Assembly: GCA_014239335.1 (NCBI GenBank)
Contig: JAAZZC010000268.1
Span: 1-39,644 of the forward strand
Length of the DNA stretch: 39,644 bases
Direction: 5' to 3'
Source of the DNA: Verrucomicrobiales bacterium
GTDB lineage: Bacteria; Verrucomicrobiota; Verrucomicrobiia; Verrucomicrobiales; DEV007
In this document: one piece after another, positions 1 through 9,852 of the stretch
Layout: every line of letters begins with the position of its first letter
How positions within the stretch are numbered: position 1 is the stretch's first letter
The notes under the pieces: model-generated
The model's input: the letters and a program-made list of their open reading frames with translations, nothing else
What the model was told of the DNA's origin: nothing
Database searches by the model: none
Program-made: the position numbers and the translations under genes

Positions 1-699
1 CGGAAGGGTAAATCTGACAATGTTTTTGATGGTGGCGTTGGCTACGGATCGAGTTATTCTCATCCTGATCTTTCAAATACCTACCATGCTCTTGAGGCAT
101 TGCATTACACAAAAGATTTAATTAAAGATGTTGAGGGTGAGGTATTGGACCTTGATTGGGACGCTGCTATTACTTTTGTGACTAATTGTCAGCAAAGGCC
201 AGAATCAAACAAGGCCAAGTGGGTCAGTGAGGATAAGAAGGACCGTGGTGGCTTTGTTTATTTCCCCGGAAAGAGCATGGCGACCGAAGAAGGCAAAGAC
301 GGTAAGGTGGCTCTTCGTTCATACGGGAGCATGAGTTATGCGGGTCTACTCAGCTTTGTATATGCAGATATGGAAAAAAAAGATCCTAGAATAGTTGCTG
401 TCCTTGAATGGTTGAAGAAAAACTACTCAGTTACACAGAACCCTGGAATGGGTCAGCAGGGGCTCTTTTATTATTATAACACAATGTCAAAGGCCCTTAG
501 TATTCTTGACGTTGATCAGTTCGAGCTTGAAGGAGGAAAAAAAGTTCATTGGCGAGAAGAATTAACTAAGAGGTTATTTAATCTTCAGAAAGCAGACGGA
601 TCATGGATCAATGAGAATGGTCGTTGGTGGGAAAAGGATCCGGTCCTCAGTACGTGTTATTCACTCCTTTGTCTTGAGCGCATGTATTCCGGGCTATAG
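1..699 (+). CDS. Prenyltransferase/squalene-oxidase-repeat (terpene cyclase-like alpha/alpha) protein, C-terminal part; 5' end outside the window
   Basis: Frame 1 is open from base 1 (RKGKSDNVFDGGVGYGSSYSHPDLSNTYHALEALHYTKD...), so the ORF-track start at 100 is internal. Motifs such as NLQKADGSWINENGRWWEKDPVLSTCYSLLCLERM are typical of this repeat family. Confidence 0.8.
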   Translation, partial: RKGKSDNVFDGGVGYGSSYSHPDLSNTYHALEALHYTKDLIKDVEGEVLDLDWDAAITFVTNCQQRPESNKAKWVSEDKKDRGGFVYFPGKSMATEEGKDGKVALRSYGSMSYAGLLSFVYADMEKKDPRIVAVLEWLKKNYSVTQNPGMGQQGLFYYYNTMSKALSILDVDQFELEGGKKVHWREELTKRLFNLQKADGSWINENGRWWEKDPVLSTCYSLLCLERMYSGL

Positions 700-781
700 C
701 CCTATTTTTTCTATAAGTTTATTTCCTTTATATCATTAAGGGAACAGCTGGGAATTTTATTGATATTGCTATGGCGTTATT

Positions 782-3700
782 ATGATAATGTTTAGCATGA
801 TGAAACATCGCGCTCTTATTCTGCTTTTTACACTAGTATCGGTTTTTCTGATCAGATCCGAGGCCGTCGAAATTGCTAATTCAATTAATGATTTTAGTAT
901 CGATGGGACTCAGGGGGAGAATGGTTGGATTTCAGGATACCGTAACTACACACAAGACGGTGGAGGTGACGACTACAATGCAACTGAAGACTTCATCGCC
1001 TTTGACAAGGAAGCTGCTTGGAGAGGTGACTTCTGGAGGCTCGCACCATCCGGTGCACCTTGGACTTTAGTTAAATCTGATTCAGGTCATCCTAATGGCA
1101 CAAACAGCGCTCCTAATGAAGAGCACTGGGCCATAAGGAGATGGGAGTCTGACCGTGAGGGGCCCCTTGCATTTACCTGGAGCCTCAGAGAGCAGAATCA
1201 AGGCGGCTCAGGTGTCGGAGGCTCACTGCACCATAATGGAGTGCTGGTTGATTCCGGAGCAACAGACACTGGGGAAGGGTTTTCAAGGACCTACTTCATT
1301 AATATAGAGGTGGGTGACGTTGTCGATTTGGCGTTGACCCCAGTCGGTCCGGGCGGTGATCGTTCCGATGGATCTGACGGTTCATACTTTTCGATGATTG
1401 TCGATGATGAGGTCAATGATACTGAGACACAGCCTGACGGGTCTTCTTTCATTTCAGCGACTGCTGATGACGACGATGAGGATGGTTTATCAGATGCTTG
1501 GGAGGAAATCTATGCTCCCGGTGATTTGTCTGCTCTGAATGGGGATGGGGTAGCTGATTATGATGAGGACGGGCTCAGTGACCTTGAAGAATTTAATAAC
1601 AAGACAAATCCTGATGAATCTGACACGGATGAGGATGGGTTGGATGATTTCGCTGAAATTGACGAGCATTCCAGTGACCCAACGAATCCTGACACTGATG
1701 GGGATGGAATAACAGATGGTGATGAAGTTCGAGGAGACCCGCCGACTAGCCCTACTGATTCTGATACCGATGGAGACGGTTTTTCTGATGGTGATGAAAT
1801 ATCATTTAACAGTGATCCGACCCGTTCGGATGATACGCCTCTGAGTTTGGTTTTGGGTGATTCATCTTCTGAATGGTCAGGAGGAATGCAGGGACAAGAC
1901 AACTGGACTAATGGTTGGCGCAATGTCACAGCTGACGGGGCAGGAGATAATTATGATGCTAGGACAGATTTCATTCCTTACACTGGTGGTTCAAATGATG
2001 GAGGATGGGACGGGGTCCAGCAACAATGGAACGGTAATGCGTGGGACCTTAACACTGCAGGCGCACCCCCTTGGACATATCTGGCAAAGGAAGCGACTCA
2101 TCCTAACGGCACTAATAATGGGGATGAGCATCATACGATTCGTCGATGGGCCGCGAAGTCTGGAGAGGAGATCGATACGGTCACGTCAGTCGCTCTCATT
2201 TGGCATTTGCGAAAAGGTAATGCTAACGGTAACGGAGTGACCGGATCTGTTCATCACAATGGAATGCTCATAGATTCTCTTGCTATCGCGGGGAGTGATA
2301 CAGAAGGAGTGACACGTACAGTTTATGCTAATATTAGTCCGGGCGATTTCATTGATCTTGCGCATAGTCCGGTCGGAACGACTGGTACAAATGATGGTAG
2401 CGATTCTTCTATGAACTGGATCAGGATTGATGAGAGAATACCGACTAACCCGGTCCAACCTGATGGCAGTGCTTTTATTCCAGCGACAGGAGAGGACACT
2501 GACGCTGATGAGTTACCTGATGCATGGGAATTAGCAATTTTTCCTGGGGATTTGACGAAACTTAGCGGGCTTGGAGATGCTGATTTTGATGAGGATGGTC
2601 TTTCTGATCTGAGTGAATTTGGACTCGGGACCGAACCTGATAATGATGATACGGATGATGACGGGCTCAGTGATGGCGATGAAATCAGTGAGTATGAGAC
2701 GGACCCAAAAAGTAATGATACTGACAATGACGGGATCACTGATGGAAATGAGCTCAGCGATGATAATGGATTCGTTACCTCACCAAACAATGCTGACACT
2801 GACAGTGATGGGATCAAAGACGGTGAGGAAATAGAGACCCATTTAACCGATCCATTGAAGAAAGATACGGACGGAGATGGTGCGCTTGATGGGTACGAGG
2901 TTGCTAGGTTCTTTGATCCTCTCGATCCTGACATTAACCCTTCCACGCTTCTCGCTGATTCGTACGAAGAATATTCGGGCACTCAGGGACAAGATGACTG
3001 GAATTATGGGTATCGAAATCTCACTGCTGATGGTGGAGAAGTAGAAGAATATGACCCGGTCGAGGACTTCGTTGCTTTTGATGAGGCTGAGCACTGGAGG
3101 CCTAACTGGAGGCTTGCCCCGTCCGCTGCTCCGTGGACATTGTTCAGTGGCCCGGAAGGGAGTCATCCGAACGGAACGAACAGTGCCCCTAACGAGGAGC
3201 ACTGGACCATTCGCCGCTGGACCGCGTCTGAACTTACGGCCGAGACTCCAGTGGGTCTCACATGGCATACCCGAAAGACGAACCTCAATGGTGGAGGTGT
3301 GACTGGAAGCCTTTACGTGAATGGCTCGCTCGTTGATACGCTTTCATTTGCGGGTAATGATGGGACAGGGGAAATTCGGACTTGGTATGAGAATTTAAAT
3401 CCTGGAGACATTGTTGATATTGCACTTACCCCGGTAGGTCCTGATGGGAATGCTTCGGATGGCTCGGACGGTTCAGCGAACTGGTTACGTGTTGATACCC
3501 GCATTCCTCCTGGAGCGAGTCAGCCTGACGGGACACCGTTCCTTGCAGCGTTGGCTCAAGGTTTGCAAGTCACTGATATTTTATATGATCCTGAATTGCC
3601 GTCTCTTCTCGTTACCTGGCCGTCAGGGGCGGGTCGTAATTATGCCGTTGATATATCAACGGGCCTTTTGGGTGGCGTAGACGAAGGCAGTTGGGAAGAG

Positions 3701-3808
3701 TACGATGACAGTATTCCTGGAGAAGGGGAGGAGACAACGTATGAGGTCATTATTGAAGAGCCTTTACCTCCCAGGTTTTTTATTCGTGTCCGTGATGTTA
3801 CTGAATAA
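782..3808 (+). CDS. Secreted protein with three ~185-aa repeated modules separated by thrombospondin type-3/EF-hand-like calcium repeats (DTDGDGxxDGDE)
   Basis: N-terminal hydrophobic signal. GTQGxxxW..GYRN.T.DGG...WRLAPS.APWT....HPNGTNSAPNEEHW.IRRW recurs three times. Many DxDxDGxxD loops lie between modules, with a C-terminal LLVTWPSGAGRNYAVDIS...RFFIRV tail. Confidence 0.85.
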   Translation: MIMFSMMKHRALILLFTLVSVFLIRSEAVEIANSINDFSIDGTQGENGWISGYRNYTQDGGGDDYNATEDFIAFDKEAAWRGDFWRLAPSGAPWTLVKSDSGHPNGTNSAPNEEHWAIRRWESDREGPLAFTWSLREQNQGGSGVGGSLHHNGVLVDSGATDTGEGFSRTYFINIEVGDVVDLALTPVGPGGDRSDGSDGSYFSMIVDDEVNDTETQPDGSSFISATADDDDEDGLSDAWEEIYAPGDLSALNGDGVADYDEDGLSDLEEFNNKTNPDESDTDEDGLDDFAEIDEHSSDPTNPDTDGDGITDGDEVRGDPPTSPTDSDTDGDGFSDGDEISFNSDPTRSDDTPLSLVLGDSSSEWSGGMQGQDNWTNGWRNVTADGAGDNYDARTDFIPYTGGSNDGGWDGVQQQWNGNAWDLNTAGAPPWTYLAKEATHPNGTNNGDEHHTIRRWAAKSGEEIDTVTSVALIWHLRKGNANGNGVTGSVHHNGMLIDSLAIAGSDTEGVTRTVYANISPGDFIDLAHSPVGTTGTNDGSDSSMNWIRIDERIPTNPVQPDGSAFIPATGEDTDADELPDAWELAIFPGDLTKLSGLGDADFDEDGLSDLSEFGLGTEPDNDDTDDDGLSDGDEISEYETDPKSNDTDNDGITDGNELSDDNGFVTSPNNADTDSDGIKDGEEIETHLTDPLKKDTDGDGALDGYEVARFFDPLDPDINPSTLLADSYEEYSGTQGQDDWNYGYRNLTADGGEVEEYDPVEDFVAFDEAEHWRPNWRLAPSAAPWTLFSGPEGSHPNGTNSAPNEEHWTIRRWTASELTAETPVGLTWHTRKTNLNGGGVTGSLYVNGSLVDTLSFAGNDGTGEIRTWYENLNPGDIVDIALTPVGPDGNASDGSDGSANWLRVDTRIPPGASQPDGTPFLAALAQGLQVTDILYDPELPSLLVTWPSGAGRNYAVDISTGLLGGVDEGSWEEYDDSIPGEGEETTYEVIIEEPLPPRFFIRVRDVTE

Positions 3809-3826
3809 ATCGGTTTTAAATTAACA

Positions 3827-6800
3827 TTGATTGATTCCTGCTTTTGCAGGTGCTCTTTGTGGGATAAATTATATCCAGTGCTATTTCTTTTCAGATCTTT
3901 GGTAACAGTTTTACTGTTCTTATCTCTTTTTCTTATTTCATGTAAAAAGAAAGAAAGAAAAAGTTCAGGGTCTGAGGATTTGAAAATTAAAGAAGCCAAG
4001 GCTCCCGTAGTGCCTGGTACGGAGACGGAGGTTCCTACCTATGATCCGGGTGATGGGGGGTGGAAAATTGAGGAATGGAATAATGAAATTATTTCATCTC
4101 TTAAAAAGTTAAGTAAAAAGCTCATCAATAATGATGATTGGGAGATTTTCACGAATTCATTGTGTTCTTCGAATTTTGAAGGCGTGTCCTTCACTTATCC
4201 TAAAGTTCCAAAATCCTTTGAGCGAGGAAAGGTGCTTCTTTTTAGTCCTGAGAATGAGCCGAGAACCATGAATGTGTTTTCTGAATCAATTAGTGGGCTT
4301 CTCGATGAGCATTCACTGATAGGTAGAGTGGAGCGTTCAAGTTTTAAGGTCGTTGGAATTGAAGGTTCAGCAAAGAAGAAAGTGAGCTGTGAGGCGATTG
4401 TACATTTTGCTGGTAGGCATGATGAAGTTTTTCGTGAGTTAAAAGGAACTCTAAATTTAAAGTGGGATCTTGAATCGGGTGAGATGAAACTTCTCAGAGT
4501 GGACGGTTCTTTTCGTGCCGTTTATTCATCGATCGGACAGTTTGTTGATGTCACTCAGTCCTCATTAGGTGAAGTGCCTGAATTTGCTGAACAATTTTAT
4601 CGAGGACAGGATCATTGGACCGGGCGATTGGAAATGTTGACGGGGATTGATGTTGGAGGTTGGCAAGGAGTAGCCGTTGCGGACATTAATAACGATGGGA
4701 AGGATGATATGTATGTGGCCCAACCTGGTGGGTTGCCGAACCGACTTTATATCAGGAATAGTGACGGGACTTTCGAGGACCGATCAGTGGCATCAGGAAC
4801 AGATTTCCTAGACTCATGCCATGGTAATCTTTTCGTTGATCTGGATAATGATGGGGACCAGGATTTAATTTCAGGTGTCCTTGATGGTGTCGTTATCATG
4901 GATAATGACGGGGAAGGCAATTTTACTAGGCGCGCTTCTATGGTTCTTCCGGCGGCGGTTCCTTACTCAATATCAGCAGCTGATTATGACGTTGATGGAG
5001 ATCTCGATTTCTATGTTTGTTGCTATAATAAGAGACCCGGAGTCAATAGGCATCACCTCTTTGCAAGGCCAGTTCCTTACCACGATGCAAATAACGGGGG
5101 CAGGAATGCACTCTTTCGCAACGATGGTAATTGGGCATTTCGTAATGTGACCAAGAAAGAAGGTCTTGATGAAAATAACCGTAGATTTAGTTATGCATCG
5201 TCTTGGGAGGACTATGATAATGACGGAGACCTTGACCTTTATGTGGCGAATGATTTTGGGCGGAATAATCTTTATACGAATGAGGGATCAAGGATTCGTT
5301 TTAAGGACGTTGCCGAGGAGACGGGAGTCGTTGATGTGGGTCCAGGTATGTCCGTTTCATGGGGAGACTATGACAATGACGGCAAGCCTGATCTTTATGT
5401 AGGCAATATGTTTTCCTCTGCGGGGCACAGGATAAGTTCACAGGATCGTTTTCATAAGGGAGCTGATAAAATCACAAAGGACTATTACAGGAGACACGCG
5501 CGTGGGAATTCGTTATACAAAAATATAGGCAACGGTTCTTTCCGTGATGTTAGTCTCAGTGCTGGGGTCAGCGTCGGGCGCTGGGCATGGTCATCAAGGC
5601 TAGGGGATATGGACGGTGACGGTTATCAGGACATATATGTGGCAAATGGCTTTATTACGCAGCAGGACTCTGGAGATTTGTGAAGCTTTTACTGGCGACA
5701 GGTCGTGTCGAAATCACCCCTATCTCAGACAAGTTCTCCTGACAGTTCGTACTTGAATTCTTTCTCCCAACTCGCTGGACGCATTCGGTCAGGAAATTCT
5801 TTCAGTGGTAACGAACGTAACTCTGCATTTTACAACCTCAGTAATGGTAAGTTCACTGAAATTTCTTATTCGCTTGGTCTAGATTTTCTTGATGATGGCC
5901 GTGGCCTTGCTATTACCGATTTAGATGATGACGGTGATCCTGACTACTGTGTTACGAATCGGACGGCTCCTCGCCTTCGATTGTTAAGGAATGATCTTAG
6001 GACGGGTAACCGGTGGGTAACATTGCGGCTTTATGGTGATCCTGAAAAGAATTGTCCGAGGGATCCTGTGGGTGCCAGGGTTGAAATGAAGGTCGGATCC
6101 CGGACCCTCTTTCGTACTCTTTATGCTGGGGACAGTTTCTTGAGCCAATCAAGCAAGTGGCTTCACTTTGGCCTAGGTAATTCAGGTGAGATTAATTCAG
6201 TGAAGGTGCGGTGGCCTTCTGGTCAAACTGAGTCATTTGTCGGTATATCTCCGGGTGGAAAATTCATTATCAATCAAGGGGTAACGGATGCACTGCCTGT
6301 TACATTGACAGGCATTAAGAGTGCTTTAGCTCCTGCGACACAAACTATGCCTGACCCGGTTGAGACTGCTAGGATCCGGCTATCGCAGCCTTTAAAATTA
6401 CCTGATAAATTAAAATATAAGGACACGAATGGAAAAATTATTTTTATTGATGACTTAACGAGTGAGGGGCCGGTTCTAATCAATTTATGGGCTTCATGGT
6501 GTGCCCCTTGTATCTTGGAGCTTGGGGAATTTGGTGCTGCCAATAAACGTTTTAGTGAGGCAGGAATGAAAGTTTTGGCGCTTTCAGTGGATGGGCTATC
6601 GGATAGTCAAGATTTTCAACCCGAGCGGATCAAATCGATTGTGAAAGATTCAGGTTATGTTGGAATGGCTGGGTTCGCTGATGAGCGTATTGTTAGCGTA
6701 TTGAACGCATTAATTATGGAAACGATTTATCAACACCGTGACCTCCCGGTCCCAACAAGTTTTCTAATTGATAAGGGTTCCTGGATGACTGTGATTTACA

Positions 6801-7654
6801 AGGGACTTGTAGATGTGGACCAAGTGCTCCAAGACCAATCACAGATGGGCCTTGGGCCACAAGTGGCTCTGCGTGAATCGTCACCTTTCACTGGGATTTG
6901 GGTTGGCAATGGATTCAAGAAGGATCCGATTTCAGTGGCGTCAGTATATCGTAGATCTGGTTATGTTGATGAAGCCAGAGATTATCTTAAGGATTTTATT
7001 TCTTCTCACAAGATCATACCTGGAAGTGATCCAGGTTCTCGAAAGTCCTCCCAATTATCGGAAATTCATTTCCTTCTAGGTGAAATTCTCGCAGAAGAGA
7101 AAAAATTTAAAGATTCGCTCATTCAATTCAAAGCGGCTTTGCATCTTAATCCTAGTTCAAAGAGTATGCTTATGAGAAAGATCTATGCCCTTGCTCAGGC
7201 CAAAAATAATAAAGATGCGATTGAAGAGGCTCTCGGAATAGTTGATAAATTTCCTACTGATCCGAATGCTTTGACCCTGTTAGGTGATGTGTATTATGCT
7301 CTTGGTCAGTCCTCGCCGGCATCCGAGGCATTTATTAGAGCACTTAAGTTGAATTCAAAAACCATCCCTGCTCTTCGTGGACTTGCTCTGATAAGAGCGA
7401 CTGCTGAAGAGGAAGAGTTGAGAAATGGGAAGGAAGCGGTCAGACTTGCTGAGTTCCTCATGAGTTCTCCTGGAGCGAGTCAGAACCCTGATTTTATAAG
7501 AATCTTAGCGGCTGCGCACTTTGAGTCTGGTGATTCTATTAAATCCAAAACCTTGGCTGAAAATGCTCTCCGAATGGCCTATGACCGGAGCTTATTACTT
7601 TTAATTAATGAGATCGAATCTTTATTAATTTTGATAAGAGAAAAGCAAAAATAA
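3827..7654 (+). CDS. CRTAC1-like FG-GAP/VCBS + ASPIC/UnbV lipoprotein fused to a thioredoxin domain and TPR repeats; in-frame UGA at 5681-5683 read as possible selenocysteine (alternatives: nonsense mutation or two ORFs)
   Basis: ORF 3827-5683 (LFLISC lipobox; repeated DxDxDGxxDLYVAN FG-GAP motifs) ends in TGA. The next ORF is in the same frame with no other stop: ...DIYVANGFITQQDSGDL-UGA-SFYWRQVVSKSPL...GARVEMKVGSRTLFRTLYAGDSFLSQSS...VKVRWPSGQTESF (ASPIC/UnbV), then LINLWASWCAPC (thioredoxin), then TPRs. The true start may be GTG 3878. Confidence 0.75.
5681..5716 (+). promoter_or_regulatory. Candidate bacterial SECIS-like hairpin immediately downstream of the in-frame UGA
   Basis: UGA 5681-5683. 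Stem CGAC (5696-5699)/GUCG (5707-5710), loop AGGUCGU (5700-5706). Possible lower stem UGG (5693-5695)/UCA (5714-5716) across an AAA bulge. The loop begins 16 nt after UGA. The loop core AGGUC matches what I recall of the E. coli fdhF SECIS apical loop (AGGUCU). Not folded computationally. Confidence 0.45.
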
Positions 7655-7748
7655 TAGGGTACTGATTAATATTATTTTAATGAGCAAAGAAGAGTTTCAA
7701 GGCCTTGCTTATTTATTAAATACCGTCGAAGGTCTTTAACTATTTATA

Positions 7749-8657
7749 ATGCCAGTAGTTGATCGTTTAGAGCGTAAATTTGGTTGGATCGCGGTTCCCG
7801 GGATCGTGAAGATTATCATGGGTCTGCAGGCATTGGTATGGTTCCTTACTTCGGTCCGTAATGATCCGGCACTGCTATTAAAAATTTATCTTGATAGAGA
7901 TATGATTTTAAATGGGGAAGTGTGGAGGCTTGTCAGTTTTGTTATAATGCCTCCACCAGTAGGGGTTGGATTCAATGGAATTATCTTCATGTTATTTGCC
8001 GTTTTCTTTTCAATTTTTCTCGGCAGTATGCTGGAAAGTATATGGGGGAGTTTTAGGCTGACTCTTTATTTGATTGGTGGGGCCGTTTGTATGGTGATTG
8101 CGGAATTTTTAATTCCTGGCCAAATACAAGCTATGAGTAGTTTTCTTTTGATTGAGTCTATTCTATTTGCTTGTGCTGTATATAATCCGCATTACACGGT
8201 GAGGCTCTTTGGCATCATTCCAGTGAAGTTATTTTGGATTGCTCTTTTCTCAGGAGGCATACTTGTTGTGGATGGGATTAGTAGTATCTGGCTAGGACTA
8301 TCGATTATCATATCTCTTGGTAATTTTATTGTCGTTTTTGTGCCGGGAATGAAAAGGTCGATGCAAATGAGAGCCCAAGTCGCCGTCAGACGAAATAAAT
8401 TTGATGCGGCGAAGATTTCAGAAAATGAGGCTTTGCATCTTTGCGCCAGTTGCGGAAAGACTGAAAATGATGATAATGATCTTATTTTCAGGGTCGCAGA
8501 TAGTGGGGAGGAGTATTGCGAGAACTGCCGAGGCAAGAATGCCCAGCCAAGTCCATCTGTTAACGAGAAAGTCCCGACAGAGGATGTTTTTTTAAATGAT
8601 CGGCCTCCGAAGCGTGAGATTCCGAAGAAGAGGCGTCCTGGTCAATGGAAAGAGTGA
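7749..8657 (+). CDS. Rhomboid-like multi-pass membrane protein with C-terminal zinc-ribbon-like CxxC...CxxC, probably not a canonical rhomboid protease
   Basis: GEVWRLVSFVIMPP and GSMLESIWGSFRLTLYLIGG resemble rhomboid-fold segments. No GxSG catalytic motif seen. C-terminal CASCGK...EYCENC. Confidence 0.6.
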   Translation: MPVVDRLERKFGWIAVPGIVKIIMGLQALVWFLTSVRNDPALLLKIYLDRDMILNGEVWRLVSFVIMPPPVGVGFNGIIFMLFAVFFSIFLGSMLESIWGSFRLTLYLIGGAVCMVIAEFLIPGQIQAMSSFLLIESILFACAVYNPHYTVRLFGIIPVKLFWIALFSGGILVVDGISSIWLGLSIIISLGNFIVVFVPGMKRSMQMRAQVAVRRNKFDAAKISENEALHLCASCGKTENDDNDLIFRVADSGEEYCENCRGKNAQPSPSVNEKVPTEDVFLNDRPPKREIPKKRRPGQWKE

Positions 8658-8680
8658 GGCCTGACCTAGGCTCTTTATTT
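8656..8680. terminator. Possible terminator between convergent genes
   Basis: GAG(G)CCT-GACCT-AGGCTC followed by TTTATTTAATAA, between the ends of the 8657 (+) and 8696 (-) genes. Confidence 0.35.
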
Positions 8681-8695
8681 AATAAGTATTTATGC

Positions 8696-9736
8696 TCAAA
8701 TGCTGAAGTCTCTTAGTGCGTTAAGTTTTGATAACGCTTGACCGTCTTTAATGACTTTAAGTGCCGATTCAAAGCCATCAGCCATATTAGATGCTGAGCC
8801 GCAAACAACGAATCCAGCGGCTGCATTAAGAGCAACAATATCACGCTTTGGCCCGCAGTCTGTTCCGTCCAGAATGGAGGTTAGTATGGAAGCGTTTTCT
8901 TTTGGATCGCCTCCCTTAAGTTCAGAAATAGCACAAGACTCAAGGCCAAGGTCTTCAGGTGTGATTTCGGATTCGTTGACATCGGTTCCGTTCCATTCTG
9001 AAACTTTAGTTTTTCCGCAAAGAGATAATTCATCGAGCCCTTCTCCTTCCTGCCCCTTTCCGTGGACTGCCCAGGCTTTTTTTCTGCCTAACCGTCCGAG
9101 TATCTCAGCAAAAGGAGAAGTGAAGGCTGAGTCGAAAACTCCGACTAATTGATAGTCTGGGCGGACCGGGTTCAGGAGAGGCCCGATCAGATTGAACACG
9201 GTTCTTATTCCTTCCTCGGCCAGTGCTTTACGTACAGGGACCACTGCTTTGAAGGCGGGATGATAAAGAGGGGCAAATAAAAATCCTGCACCGTTTTTAA
9301 GAACACATTCACGCAGAGCAGGAACGGGCAGATTAATAGGGACTCCAAGTTCTTCTAGTACGTCTGCTCCTCCGCTCTTGGAAGTGATTCCTCGGTTCCC
9401 ATGTTTTAATACGCTTAATCCACCTGCTGCCAAGACAAAGACGGAGGCCGTGGAAATATTAAAAAGATCCAGTTTATCTCCCCCGGTCCCACAAACATCA
9501 ATCGTAGGGCCGTTACAGTCTTCCGGTCGAAAACCTGGATCAACTGCATGCTCTAAAAAAACTTCAACAAAAGCGGCTATTTCAGCCGGTGTTTCTCCCT
9601 TCGCTGAGAGGGCCTTGAGAAATTCAGTCTTAGTAGCTGTTTCATTATTTTCTTCTAGTAATGCCTCTGCGGCCATAGCAATTTGGCTCTGATTCAGATT
9701 ATTTCCGGAATTAAGTAATTCGGTCAGTTCAAGCAT
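8696..9736 (-). CDS. trpD: Anthranilate phosphoribosyltransferase
   Basis: DVCGTGGDKLDLFNISTASVFVLAAGG...KHGNRGITSKSGGADVLEELG...FLFAPLYHPAFKAVVPVRK...FNLIGPLLNP: canonical TrpD motifs. Confidence 0.95.
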   Translation of the reverse strand: MLELTELLNSGNNLNQSQIAMAAEALLEENNETATKTEFLKALSAKGETPAEIAAFVEVFLEHAVDPGFRPEDCNGPTIDVCGTGGDKLDLFNISTASVFVLAAGGLSVLKHGNRGITSKSGGADVLEELGVPINLPVPALRECVLKNGAGFLFAPLYHPAFKAVVPVRKALAEEGIRTVFNLIGPLLNPVRPDYQLVGVFDSAFTSPFAEILGRLGRKKAWAVHGKGQEGEGLDELSLCGKTKVSEWNGTDVNESEITPEDLGLESCAISELKGGDPKENASILTSILDGTDCGPKRDIVALNAAAGFVVCGSASNMADGFESALKVIKDGQALSKLNALRDFSI

Positions 9737-9852
9737 GATTTAATGATTACCTTATATTAGGATTACTCACAGTCTAAAATGAGACATTATTCATCAAATT
9801 TGGATTTGAATTATTCATGAAATTCAGATTTGGTAATTAAATACAAATAGAA

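Noticed and set aside
873-1070. Small overlapping plus-strand ORFs (873-1070, 1857-2240, 2613-2834, 4875-5150, 5166-5402)
   Set aside because: Alternative frames of strongly supported genes, biased composition, no independent support.
2323-2982. Minus-strand ser-rich ORFs opposite the calcium-repeat protein (also 1558-1929, 3640-3999)
   Set aside because: Shadow ORFs: SPSSSVS-type sequence is the antisense of DxDGDG repeats.
5705-7654. Treating 5705-7654 as an independent gene starting at GTG 5705
   Set aside because: No convincing Shine-Dalgarno, no signal peptide for what should be an exported domain, and the protein family continues smoothly upstream through the UGA. Kept only as an alternative.
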